64,000 bases of DNA from contig CM043966.1 of NCBI GenBank assembly GCA_014529385.2, forward strand, positions 41,690,537 through 41,754,536, in the 5' to 3' direction. The DNA comes from Adiantum capillus-veneris (Eukaryota; Streptophyta; Polypodiopsida; Polypodiales; Pteridaceae). The notes under the pieces are model-generated. The model saw only the letters and a list, made by a program, of their open reading frames with translations. It was not told the DNA's origin and ran no database searches. The translations under genes were made by a program, and so were the position numbers. This document shows, piece by piece, positions 1 to 11,360 of the stretch. The first letter of the stretch is position 1. Each line of letters begins with the position of its first letter.

Positions 1-23
1 GAAGCATACCAAACCAGTTGTAA

Positions 24-3000
24 TTAAATGGAGGGAGAAATCATCCTTGGTTGTCCAAGAATAAAATCAATGTCCATTGGTGAGAGGGTTGGCTGATGAA
101 TAATCATGTGCTCCTTAGGTTCAAGTCCGAGCACTTTTGTGTACACATAGTACATATGTTTGCATGCCAAAAAGGATTTGTTGGTATTCTCTCGCTTCTG
201 AAAATCCAGACACGTGCATGCTGGACTCTGTTTTATATGAATCTCATAACTATTTTCAGTGAGAACTCGGAAAATTACATGATCTTGAGACCTTTTCACT
301 TCATCCAAAAATATAATTGTCATACTATTACATGCTTCCAATTTCTTCATGGCCACTTTAGATTACCATGCCTCCACTTTTTCTTCCTCGAGCTGCCACC
401 ACCTTCTTTGCAGTCGCCAGCAAGAGGTTGTGGATTTACCATTGAATTCTCTGTCCGAAATCCACTCTGATGCAGCGCGGCAAGTTCCTGTGTGGAGATA
501 TATGTCCCTCTTGCTACTGGCCAAATATTTGGAGCAGGAGGTAAATCTTTGACTTGTCTTTTGATTGATTGGGTATGCAAAATATCATGATTACAAAACC
601 ATAACCATTGCTCGATTGTTTTACCCTTGAACATTCTTTCGGACCATATACATGGAGCAACAAGACCAATTGAGCGACTATGCAAGATATTGTCACAATT
701 TTTTCTCCCTACTGTTCCAAAACATTTTCTTTGACTTTGAATGGGCATTCTCCTGAGGGCCCACTGAGTGCGTGGCACATCACTGTTTTAGATGACAAAG
801 GTGTGGTTGTTTCTTTTTGAGATCCAATATCATCATCACTGTCACTAATTTGCAGCGGAATTTTAGAAATACATGGTCCTTGGGTATCAAACTTGATTTT
901 TTTTGGTCGACCGCGATGGTTTCGTTGCTTAGATTCCATGACATATTCCGGCTGATGGGAGCTACTTGTTCATATTCTGCCCCTCTTTTTGCGTTGTACT
1001 GTTTCTTTGTCTCCATGCAAAATTGGCTGCGCATACATGGGAGTCCCTGCAACAGCCTCGTGTAATAGATGGGCCACGTTGGTTGGAGTTGGAGTTTTCT
1101 GAGATTCAACTCGAGAAAGCAAGGTCTCCATTGTGGGACCCGTTCCTATATAACGCCCAGTAGTATATCCCAAACGCTTTGCACATTGAATATATGAGTT
1201 TATAACATCTGTTACACATGCATCATACAAGGATATTTTTCCCTTTCCACCTTCACCTGCTAACCAACTGGCATGTACACTTTCTGATAAATTAACATTG
1301 GGAATTTGTGCCCGCTCCCACGGACTTAGACCACCCTATGAAATGCAAAAAAACATGAATTAAAATTTATAAATTTCATGTATGAAAAGAAATTTTTCTA
1401 AAAATATAGATTGTCATAAAGGTACATACATCTGTTCCAATTCCTCCCCAGTGTGAAATTCGTTGCTCCCACCATTTAAACCATCTGCTCACTCTTGTGA
1501 TGCTCTCTGTAGATAGATGTTGTCTCCACCACTTTTGAATTGAAAGCGCCTTTTGAGATGCAAGCACAATGGTCTTACAAGCTCTCCAGTCCTCACACAT
1601 ATCAATGTGTTGATTTGTTAGATGTTGAGGTATCCACTTTTTAGCATATTTGTGGAGACTCTCCTCCCAATGAAATAGGCATGATCGTTCATGTCCCTCC
1701 ATGATATTATCTAGCCCGCCATTGAAGACTGTTCGAATAGCATTCCAATTTGCACCAGCTTCATCAGACATAAAACCTGCAAAGTCAGCTGCACCATGTC
1801 CGTACTTTTCCATTGTTGAATTAAGGCTCTCCCAAAAAATAACTTGAGTCTTTGCATCCTCCTCTTTAGTTTCACATATAGCAATTATTTGTAGTGATCG
1901 TATGCTGCAAGATATTCAACATAAACATTTTCACACATCTTCTTTTATTTAATGATAAAAAAATATGAGATATTTAAATACTTAAAGATTACCTTGGATC
2001 ATAAACTGAGCATGACATTGTTGCCCATCCATCTATTCTATGGGTAAAATCAAAATGTATCCACGCATTTCTCAAGTCACCAGTTTCAGTTCTTTTCATC
2101 CGATTTACTAGATCAATCCCAGAACCTGGTCCTTTAGTGGACATTTTAAATAGGAAGCACTTGTCATCCTCTTCACCCTGTCCAGGAAATCTACTCCCAT
2201 GAAAAAAAGGAAACATGCATTTTTTTTGAAGCAATAAAATATTATCATATCCATCCCCAATAACAGCACCTTGACTCTTTCTCTCCTTTGAAACAATTGA
2301 AGAAAACCTACACGATGCATCACAAGAAGGCTAAATTTATAATAGTTAAAAAATTAACAAATTCAAGGAACCAAATTGAGTTTTCTAACCCTTTGGTTTC
2401 AACCAGTGGCATCATTTCTTCCAAAAAATCATTGAATTGTACATCGGATGTAGCTTCAGCATCCTCACCAATCAAGGAGTGAAGAACAAGTTGTTGAGCC
2501 ACCAACATTTGAATTTTTCTTGGGCCACCCTTTTCTATTTTTAGTACTGCACCTACCAGTTTCCGCACTCTTGAAATAGCAGCCCTAGAGGTTCCTGCCT
2601 TAACATTATGACAATGTTTACCAACATGTATTGCCAGTCGCGACATTGTACCGTCTCTAGGCAAAACATAATAGATTTTGCAGGGACAAGCAGCAACACA
2701 AGTAACAACCTTCTGACAATAATGACAAGTTATTGTTGTATTCTCTTCCATTGCAAGGTAGTCCTTTTTCACCTGTCTGTCCAAATATCCATGAAAATCT
2801 CTACAATTGAATTCTTGTTCCTTAATATAATGAGGACACGTTGAATAATTACACTGCATGAATCCCAAACAGTGGCTTAGACGAATTGTGCATGCTATTG
2901 CCATGGTTGTAACAGATGGGCGAGTCCACAAGTGACCATCAAAGCGTTGTTCCATCCCTGTCATTCGTTTTGTTTTATCCTGAGTCGAAGGTAACTCAAA

Positions 3001-3510
3001 ACACAAATTTCCATCATAATGTTGTGGAAGTTCAACAACTTGCAAAGGAGCTCCACATAATGTTAACAGATCATTTAACTTTTTTGCCCCTGGATTTTGT
3101 TGAATCCAAATGACGATTGACTGAGTTTTGAGCTTTCCTATATCGTCACCACTACTTTCAAGATGCACAATGCTTAAAACATCTTCAGATATCTCTTTGT
3201 CATTTCCTTTCTCATTGTCAGATACCTGTATAAATGTGTCTGAATGAAGCATCTCAAACAAGCTCGAAAAAGAACCATCTATTAAGAAATGCTGATGACC
3301 TTCTATATCCCACTGTGGTTGCAGCAAGACTTTTGTTAGGCCACAATCACTTTCAATAAGAGCAGATAGTGACTGAAAATGGCAAGATGGAGGCAGCAAA
3401 CTCTGCAAATAGTAAGCACTAAGCAACAATGAGTTTCCCTTCAACTGAATGTCGCGGTTGACTATCTGACCACCAACCTTCCAAGTTATTGTTACTTTCA
3501 TGTTGGACAT
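24..3510 (-). pseudogene. MULE-type (Mutator-like) transposase with SWIM zinc finger, multi-exon, probably decayed
   Basis: The reading frame runs leftwards from an ATG at 3510. The first exon (3510 to about 2395) encodes about 370 residues, including a Cys/His cluster (CHYC, CVAACPC, H-V-G-K-H) like the N-terminal zinc-binding part of plant MULE proteins. A second segment (about 2320-1990) ends in WIHFDFTHRIDGW and joins through a GTAATC donor to 1919-1400, where DEAGANWNAI and ERSCLFHW match the MULE transposase core (DDE-type cut-and-paste chemistry). A further exon (1336-972) follows. An RGRPKK AT-hook-like motif lies near 905. The C-terminal SWIM finger lies at 24-356 with CTC and CKH ligands. 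The phase between the first two segments, and the frames around 700-980 and 350, do not connect cleanly, so I infer frameshifts. No terminal inverted repeats were seen; the left end may lie outside the window. Confidence 0.72.
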
Positions 3511-4735
3511 ATTCTCTCAAGCAACAGATTACAGGGTGGAGATGTGAGAAAACTGTGGTGGATTAAGTGAAGGTGGTGAAGGTTAATGAAAGTTAAAGAT
3601 AAAGTGAAGGTTAATGAAACTGGTGAAAGTTAATGAAAGATGTGAAGGTTAATGAAAGTGAAAGATTGGTAGGTAGAAGAAAAGACAGTTGCATAAGATC
3701 TTGTGACGGCTCAAAGAATAATGAAAATCATAATTGAAAAAGTGCATTTAATATATGACGGTTCTGAATGTATGTGCAGTGGAATATGTCATCAAATTTG
3801 AGGGGCCATTTAATTTCTAAATGGTGGTTCAAGGACTACATTTAATGCAGTCTAATAGTGTCTTCATCTTTTGTGTATGTGTGCGTGTGTGTGTGTGTGT
3901 GTATATATATATATGATTATGTGAGTGTGTGTATAAAAAACGTAACATTCTATATGACTGACTTTGTATAAAAAACGTAGCAATTTTTTTAGTTAAGTTA
4001 TATATATGATTCCATCTTGCCATTTTATATATATGTGTGTGTGTTTTTAGTAGTGTGTATATATAATTATTTTAGTTAAGTTATATACATTACTGTGCGT
4101 GTGTATAAATGATTTTGTGGGTGTGTGTAAACAACGTAGCATTTTATTAAGTTAAGATATTTAAGCTAAGTGTATGTGCACATAGTTTAAGTTAAGATAT
4201 TTTTAAGTTGAGTGTATGTGCATTTTTTTAAGTTAAGATATTTAAGTTGAGTGTATGTGCACATAAGATATTTAACTGTGCACATAGTTTTTACATTTTG
4301 TGTGTGTGTGTGTGTGTGTGCGCGCATGACTTAACTTTAAGAATGCTATGTTTTTTATACACACAAACACATACAATCATTTTTTTAAATATATGGTTGT
4401 GTGTGTGTAAAAAACATAGTATTTTTTTAGTAAAACTAAATATATGAATCCATTTTTTGTATATCTTTGTGTGTGTATATGCATATATATATATATATAA
4501 ATGAATGTGTGTGTGTGTGAGTGTTTATACCACAATATCATTTTTATAATATATGGTGTGTGTGAAAAAAGTAGTAGTTGAGATGAAAGTGGAGTGAAGT
4601 TTAAATGGAGTTTTAATTGAGATTGAAGTGGAGTGAAGTGAAAGTGAAGTTTTTCTGTGAAGAAGGAGATGAAAGTGGAGTGAAGAGAAAGTGGAGTTTT
4701 GTTGTGAAGAAGAAGGAGTAAGAGAAGACAAGGTA
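3511..4735. repeat. GT/TA-rich low-complexity intergenic DNA with short tandem repeats
   Basis: No gene is visible. Just upstream of the transposase start, 3560-3665 repeats a unit like 'gtgaaggttaatgaaa' several times. Between 4140 and 4270 a phrase like 'agttaagatatttaagt' followed by 'gtgtatgtgcaca' recurs three times. Runs of (GT)n and (TA)n occur at 3880-3915, 4030-4050, 4298-4323 and 4480-4520. The stretch 4525-4735 belongs to a dispersed repeat whose other copies lie inverted at 13.2-13.6 kb. Confidence 0.6.
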
Positions 4736-4824
4736 CTGTGTGTGTGTGTGTGTGTGTGTAGATTTTCTACTCACGTGTGTGTGTGTGTGTGTGTGTGTCT
4801 GAGTGTGTGTGTGTGTGTGTGTGT

Positions 4825-5011
4825 GCTTACCTGCGCACGCTCACCCGATCCACCGGAGGAGGTCCAATGGAGCTCCAATGGAGCCTTGAAAGGCATGGTG
4901 AGAAAGCAGCGCGCGCGCTGTCCTCTCACCATGCCTTTCAAGGCATGGAGGAGCTCCAATGGAGCTTCCATTGGACCTCCTCCGGTGGATCGGGCAAGCG
5001 TGTTCAGGTAA

Positions 5012-5013
<2 letters not shown>
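4825..5013. repeat. Large imperfect hairpin (foldback) flanked by (GT)n and (CA)n
   Basis: The left arm starts gcttacctg (4825) and continues through cacgctcacccgatccaccg. The right arm ends cggtggatcgggcaagcgtg and then caggtaagc (to 5013). The arms, each about 80 bases, pair through the ccaccggaggaggtccaatgg block and the ggcatggtgag/ctcaccatgcc block. They enclose a self-complementary agcgcgcgcgct loop near 4907-4920. The right arm carries extra bases in its middle, so pairing is imperfect there. Outside the arms, (GT)n on the left (from 4737) faces (CA)n on the right (to 5048), so pairing could extend to nearly 300 bases. It could be a foldback transposon, an inverted duplication or an RNA hairpin source. 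Confidence 0.75.
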
Positions 5014-5015
<2 letters not shown>

Positions 5016-5048
<33 letters not shown>

Positions 5049-6480
5049 GATACACACACATCAAAACACTTGCACACATAGCACAAACACACACAGTCAT
5101 GTATACGCACACACATTACACTTGCATACACACACATACATACATACATACACCCACATATATAAAAACTTGCATTCACAACATCAACACACTTGCATAC
5201 ATACACATATAAACACTTGCATTCACAACATCAACACACTTGCATACATAGCACAAACACACACACAATCATGCATACAGACACACACATATTACACTTA
5301 CATTCACACACACACACACAATCATGCATACATCCACACACACACACACATATAAACACTTGCATTCACACACATCAACACACTTGCATACACACATATT
5401 AAACACACTTAGAGTAACAATTACAATGATGTAAGAACAGGTCGTTGTAGAGAAGAGGTATACAAATGTCAAAGTGGATTTGTATTTTTCCTTGCCATGA
5501 GCAAGTTGAGAATGGTTTTTTTTATAATTTGCATTTTACGCCGTTATGCTGCCGAAATTTAGAATTTTATATTTGTATTGTCAATCATATACACACATAC
5601 ACATATATAAACACTTTTATTCACAACATCAACACACTTGCATACACACACATACATACATACATACACCCACATATATAAACACTTGCATTCACAACAT
5701 CAACACACTTGCATACATACACACATACACATATAAACACTTGCATTCACAACATCAACACACTTGCATACATAGCACAAACACACACACAATCATGCAT
5801 ACAGACACACACATATTACACTTACATTCACACACACACAAAATCATGCATACATCCACACACACACACATATAAACACTTGCATTCACACACATCAACA
5901 CACTTGCATACACACATATTAAACACACTTAGAGAAACAATTACAATGATGTAAGAACAGGTCGTTGTAGAGAAGAGGTATACAAATGTCAAAGTGGATT
6001 TGTATTTTTCCTTGCCATGAGCAAGTTGAGAATGGTTTTTTTTGTAATTTGCATTTTACGCCGTTATGCTGCCGAAATTTAGAATTTTATATTTGTATTG
6101 TCAAGCATATACACACATACACATATATAAACACTTTTATTCACAACATCAACACACTTGCATACACACACATATTACACTTACATTCACACACACATAA
6201 TCATGCACACATCCACTTGCATACACACACATACATACACCCACATATATAAACACTTGCATTCACAACATCAACACACTTGCATACATACACACATACA
6301 CATATATAAACACTTGCATTCACAACATCAACACACTTGCATACATAGCACAAACACATACACAATCATGCATAAAGACACACACATATTACACTTACAT
6401 TCACACACACAATCATGCACACATCCACACACACACACATATAAACACTTGCATTCACACACTTTAACACACTTGCATAC
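5016..6480. repeat. CA-rich satellite-like array
   Basis: A complex CA-rich array. A unit of about 53 bases (cacttgcattcacaacatca, then acacacttgcatacata plus CA dinucleotides) recurs near 5165, 5215, 5350, 5680, 5740, 5875, 6255, 6310 and 6445. Open frames here encode only His/Thr-rich repeats and are not genes. The array is interleaved with the longer unit annotated separately at 5413-6660. Confidence 0.8.
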
Positions 6481-6660
6481 ACACTTACAGTAACAATTAC
6501 AATGATGTAAGAACAGGTCGTTGTAGAGAAGAGGTATACAAATGTCAAAGTGGATTTGTATTTTTCCTTGCCATGAGCAAGTTGAGAATGGTTTTTTTTT
6601 TTAGTTTGCATTTTACACCGTTATGCTGCCGAAATTTAGAATTTTATATTTGTATTGTCA
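5413..6660 (+). repeat. Tandem array of about 520-bp units (3 copies) upstream of the methyltransferase-like gene
   Basis: A unique core of about 170 bases begins near aacaggtcgttgtagagaag at 5436, 5956 and 6512, giving periods of 520 and 556. Each core contains ccttgccatgagcaagttgag, a T-tract, then ccgttatgctgccgaaattt. The cores are separated by CA-rich satellite sequence. The third core ends about 40 bases before the start codon at 6699. The gcaagt...gaatgg...ccgttatgctg...cgaaattt part recurs on the far side of the gene at 10.9-11.4 kb in the same orientation, so these are candidate terminal or subterminal direct repeats of one element. Confidence 0.8.
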
Positions 6661-6698
6661 TTGCTAAGAAGATTTTTGTTGTTTGTGGTTAATAGATT

Positions 6699-9600
6699 AT
6701 GGCTCGTACACCATCTAAACGTGGCAGGACAGGTATCTCTCAAAGTAAGTTCAAATACAGTAAGCTATTTTTTTTCTTTTCTTTTGTCTCATCATACTCA
6801 CTAAACTATTTGTGTTCTTATTGTTTTTTGCTTGTAGGAGTAGGATACACATTAAGGTCTGGCACTACAGGGCATAGGGCCAATGCACGATCTTCCATTG
6901 CTTCTTCCAATGTCCATCGAAAGGAGGATATTTTGGGTGATGTGCATGAAGAAGAGGATATATTGAGTGATGTGCATGAAGAAGAGGTGTTCATAGATAT
7001 TCATGCTACACAAGGTGAATTGGTGGCTCACAGCGTGTCTGAAGCAACAACAATTGTTGCTAAACCTCCCGATCATCCAACAGTATTTGGAAAGGATGTT
7101 CATGGTCGAATATTAGAGGAGATTGTAGAGGGTTTTATTGTAAAGAGAGGTGGGGAACCTCCTCGAATTCCTCTTTGTAGATTGATGGAAAATGAAGCCA
7201 TTAGAGCGGTGCATCCAGGCACTGAGGGCTTGGTAAAAAGGTTTGAGATGCCTGGATATAGTGTGCTTGGAGCTCCATTTCTTGTGTCATTTAAGAAGCC
7301 AGGCCATGATCAACATTATGTTTTCGACTTAGACAAAGATGAATGGGGGCCTATTTGGCGAGAAATAAGCGATGATTTTGATAATTCCCTTCCCCTTGAG
7401 TGGGAAGACTTAAGGGGGAAAAAATTTATCATTTGGGAATGTAAAGTTGACTTGCATTACTCTATGCTTTCTAATTTTCTTTTTTGTTGTTGTAGAATTT
7501 TCAATGATAAAGTGGAGACATTGTTTTGTGAAATGTCAATTTGTCTTTGTTGATAGAAGTGCAGAGGGGGAGCTTATGCTAGCTTTGCGCTCTCAAAATG
7601 AGTAAGCACATTTGTTGATTTGAACGTTATTGCTATTACTTTATCGATGTCATTCTACTGCCATTTAATTTAAGATATTGTGGTTTAGGATTGGTAGAAT
7701 CACTGTGAGCACAAATTTTGGGCAGGAGATCTTCTTGTTCCAAAAATTGGCTGTGGCAAGCAAAGATTCTTTAATGAAAGACTTTCCCCAAGATTGGATT
7801 CGATGGATAGAGGTAGAGCTTGCTTGTGAGAAGAAGGCATCTAAAGGGAGTTGGTACAACGCTCCTGCTCTTTTATTAGCAATGCTCATATGGAAGGTAT
7901 ATTTTTTTGCCTTAAAGTACACTTTTTATGTAATTTCTAAAGCTTGACATTATTTTGTAAAATCTTACTTTTTTTTTTCATTTGCTCTACAAAAGGAAGA
8001 CTTTGACTTGTCTCTTATCAAAGAGATGCAAGAGATCAATGATCCTTCGATTTCACTGCCAGAAAAGGAAATGGTTGCTCGAGGAAGAGTAGAAAAAATA
8101 TTCAAAGAAAGAGCTTATAAGGTAAACACTTTCTCTTCTCCCCGTTTATGTTTGAATTTCTACAAAATTGTAAGTTGACATGTCATTTGAATTTGATATA
8201 TTTGATTGAAAAATTGATTTGATTTAATCTCGTGCTAATGTAACATAGATGTTGGCCATTGCCAACCCCGCCAATGGCCAAGGGTTCTTCTCTTTATTAT
8301 TTAACTTCAATTGGATAAGAGAAAAGGATCAAGTGGGCCTTACAAGAGACAAAGTCCACTCTTTGGCAACTTCTAAAATATCACCAGAGAGGTAATAATT
8401 TTTGGATAAAAAATACACATGAAATCATCAAATGAATCAATGCATTTATGGTTTGTTTATTGTTTGCTCTATAGGAAAAAGGAAATATTGCACTCTTTGA
8501 TGCATTGCCGTGTAGATGATGCTACTTCTGAGCGTTATATTAGTGCAATGAAATTTAGAATGTACTTGCGTAAAGAGTGGTATTGGGGAAGTATCTTGAA
8601 GCAATGCTTGAGGATCAAAGGGAAAATGATTGAAGAAATGCCGGAGGGCTTTGAAGCATGGTTTCATCACCAATTGAGGGACCACATTGATAAATCTTTT
8701 GTGGAGCTTTGGAGTAAGCTCAACACAAAAGAGTCGGATGAAAAAATTCCAGAGCTTATGGAATCTTCAAGGAGAGTATTATTCAGGTAATACAATTGAT
8801 ATCTTTATGGTTGTTATTCTATTTTTTACTTAGAGTTTGTATAATAAATAAGTCACTTAGGAAAGGAGCTCAAATAAAGTTAACCGCATTTTATGTAGAT
8901 GGCTAATTCAGCTTTACGATCAAACTTTGTTGGAGAAGTTGCCAATTGCTGTTGAAAGTTGGAGGGACCTCTCTTGTGAGGAGTGTATGTATCCACTATG
9001 GATGAGAGATTATGGTTTGATTGCTTGGGAAATTGAGTATTGCCCTTGGTGGCTAGATTACACTCGAGGCACCTACCCACGTGATGAAGGGAACTTATAT
9101 AAAGGTTATTTTTGGCATTTATAAAAACTACAAAATTGTTAAAGTGCTCATACTATTTAGATTATGTTTGTGAGAAATATATTTTTGTTTGCTTTAGAGC
9201 ACGTTCTTGAAAGAAATGAAAATGGTATTGAGGAGATTGGCTCAGCTTCCAAGAAAGCCACCTCTTTGAAAAGAGTAAACAATAGTACAATCTCCTCTAT
9301 AGAGAAACGATTGGATTATGTTAGATCCAAGAAGCCCAAGAAGTCTCCCAAAAAGAACCAAAAAGGTGCTCAAGGCTCCACAGGTAAACTTGCTTGTATA
9401 GATATCTAGCTGTCACTTTCTTTCTACTCAACAATTCTTGATGAAATATTTTATTTTCTAATTATGCAGTGCCTTCCATAGATTGTGATGTGAACGTTAT
9501 TGGGAACATGCTAGATGTTTACAAAATTTCTGTTGATGATGAGAAATAGTAAATACATGTGAAAAGAAAGACTAACTATGTGTGGTATGTGTTGTGAATG

Positions 9601-10648
9601 TTTGAAATACATTTATTTGATCGTATGCAGGATCTTGGATTTTCTTCATTCAGCCCATGTTGATGGGGAAAAGAGCAATGAAGTGGCCTCTCTTTTGTTT
9701 GCGGATTTTCCAACAAACTTTAAAGTTGAAAATTTTTCAGAGAACGAGGTATGCATCCTTCAAAACCACAATGGACAGTCTATGATAGTTTTGGAACTTT
9801 AATTAAATTAACAATGCGTATTATGCAGGTCCCTCCATGGAATCAATTCTCTCAAAAATTAAGTAAGAAAGTGGCCGTAATAGCTTCAAAGTATGTGGCA
9901 GACAATGGGTGGTACATCACCCTAAGCTCCACTGATCACTTTGGCATTGTGTCTAGCCATGCCATCGAGATGGGATTCAAAATGATGCACACCATCCTTA
10001 TTTTGATCCCCAATGGTTATGTGCGAAAGACCATTGAGATTGAGAGAGTAAGTAAATTTATTTGTTGATTGAAAAGCATGCTTGTAGTTTTCTTCAATTA
10101 GATCACATTCTAGTTGTAATTTGTAGGTGAAAACACTATTGCTAGGATTGTTTTATCGTAAGGGTCAACGTCCTATCTACGATCGATGAGATGGAGAGAG
10201 CGTAGACAACAACTCTTTCGATGCCAAGTCCGGAATACTGGTGGAGCGCGTCGACGGAGAGTACATTGGAGGACACGCTCTTAGAGGTGCCGCCGAGCGT
10301 AGCCTTGACTTCTTTCGGTAAGAATATATGCTTCCTACTATGCGTTATTGGACTATGTTACATAAAGTAAAAATACGCATATTTTTTTCTTTTTTTAGCT
10401 GGCTTGTGCGGACATTTACTGCGGAGCACACCTACATTGTTGATATGTTTTTTGGATGTGGTGGCTTGGGCAATGTTTGCGTTGAGTTGTCTAGACACTG
10501 TCTCTGCATAGATAGTGATCCAGAGGTCTTCCATCAATATCTTTCACGCTTCAAGGCTCCATATGTACGTGCTATTTCAGCAGTTGATGCAGATAGCGAT
10601 GAGGAGACTGATTGGCAACAATATGAGCCCGGATCACATTGCCCTTGA
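6699..10648 (+). CDS. Multi-exon gene with C-terminal permuted N4/N6-type DNA methyltransferase-like domain
   Basis: I place 14 exons by GT/AG sites: 6699-6744, 6838-7440, 7496-7601, 7689-7896, 7996-8121, 8249-8391, 8475-8786, 8899-9104, 9198-9383, 9470-about 9548, 9631-9748, 9829-10047, 10127-10317, 10399-10648. The N-terminus is basic (SKRGRTG) with a two-fold EDIL(G/S)DVHEE repeat. The middle, rich in Trp and charged residues, is unrecognised, and a Lys-rich linker lies in exon 9. The end resembles a beta-class (permuted) methyltransferase: LFADFPTNF where DPPY is expected (exon 11), then GHALRGAAERSLDFF, then VDMFFGCGG and CLCIDSDPEVF, like the SAM-binding FxGxG region. The acidic catalytic motif is degenerate. 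Joins 2/3 and 10/11 do not splice in frame, and TGA at 10187-10189 interrupts exon 13, so this copy may be dead. The family identification is inference. Confidence 0.6.
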
Positions 10649-10912
10649 TTGACATCAACATTGATATTATCTATCATTTTTTCTAGTTTGTGATTTTTAT
10701 GGAACGACGTGTGACCATGGTGTTCGGGTGCCACTTTTTTGGTATTACTGAAGACATGTTGTTGGTGTTGATCGTCCTTATCAATTCAGCCATGATTTCA
10801 TATTTATTATACTAGATAGAAGTTTGTTGAGAGCTTTGGATTTACCAAAGTAATATACCAACATATGCTTTTTTGCTTATGTAATTTCTTCTTCCCGTGA
10901 GCATTCGCTGCT
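10649..10912 (+). other. 3' flank of the methyltransferase-like gene
   Basis: No second gene is seen. This AT-rich stretch follows the stop codon at 10648 and probably holds the 3' untranslated region. I could not place a polyadenylation site with confidence. Confidence 0.3.
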
Positions 10913-11360
10913 GCACGGAAGCAAGTATGGAATGGGAATTTTTTTAGTTTGAATTTTCATACCATTATGCTACCAAAATTTTGATTGCTTATCAATATCA
11001 TCATGCTTTTTGTTCATGTTTGAAAACATAATCATGATTTCACGTATACAGAAAAGTTAGTCAAGCTTCACGGAAGCAAGTATGGAATGGAAAAAAATTT
11101 TGTTTGTATTTTTGCGCCGTTATGCTGTCGAAATTTTGATTGCTTGTGAATATAATCATGCTTTTTGTTCATATTTAGAAACATAATCATGGTTTCATGT
11201 ATACACAAAAGTTAGGCAAGCTTCACGGAAGCAAGTATAGAATAGGAAAGCTTAACAAAAGTTAGGCAAGCTTTCACAGAAGCAAGTATGGAATGGTTTT
11301 ATTTTTATTTTTCACGTTGTTATGCTGTCAAAATTTCATTTGCTTGTCAGTATTTCTTTA
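10913..11360 (+). repeat. Tandem direct repeats downstream of the methyltransferase-like gene, related to those upstream
   Basis: Three copies begin gaagcaagtatggaatgg near 10917, 11079 and 11280, with a truncated copy at 11229. Each continues with an A/T tract, then an xCGTTATGCTGxCGAAATTT-type block and a tail like attgcttgtcaatat. The ordered words gcaagt, gaatgg, tttg-atttt, ccgttatgctg and cgaaattt match the cores at 5.4-6.6 kb in the same orientation. Confidence 0.75.

Noticed and set aside
4825-5013. miRNA precursor
   Set aside because: The hairpin is long and largely paired, more like a foldback repeat; there is no small-RNA evidence or recognisable mature sequence.
4777-6493. Several 70-190 aa His/Thr/Tyr-rich frames
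   Set aside because: All arise from the CA-rich satellite; there is no codon bias and no start context.
5400-6660. CRISPR-like array
   Set aside because: Units are 520 bases with CA satellite between them in a plant nuclear context; there are no short regular repeats with unique spacers.
10328-10648. C5-cytosine DNA methyltransferase
   Set aside because: The FGCGG motif superficially fits, but the PC motif and the ENV and QRR motifs are absent; the order DFPT then FxGxG fits a permuted N4/N6-type enzyme better.
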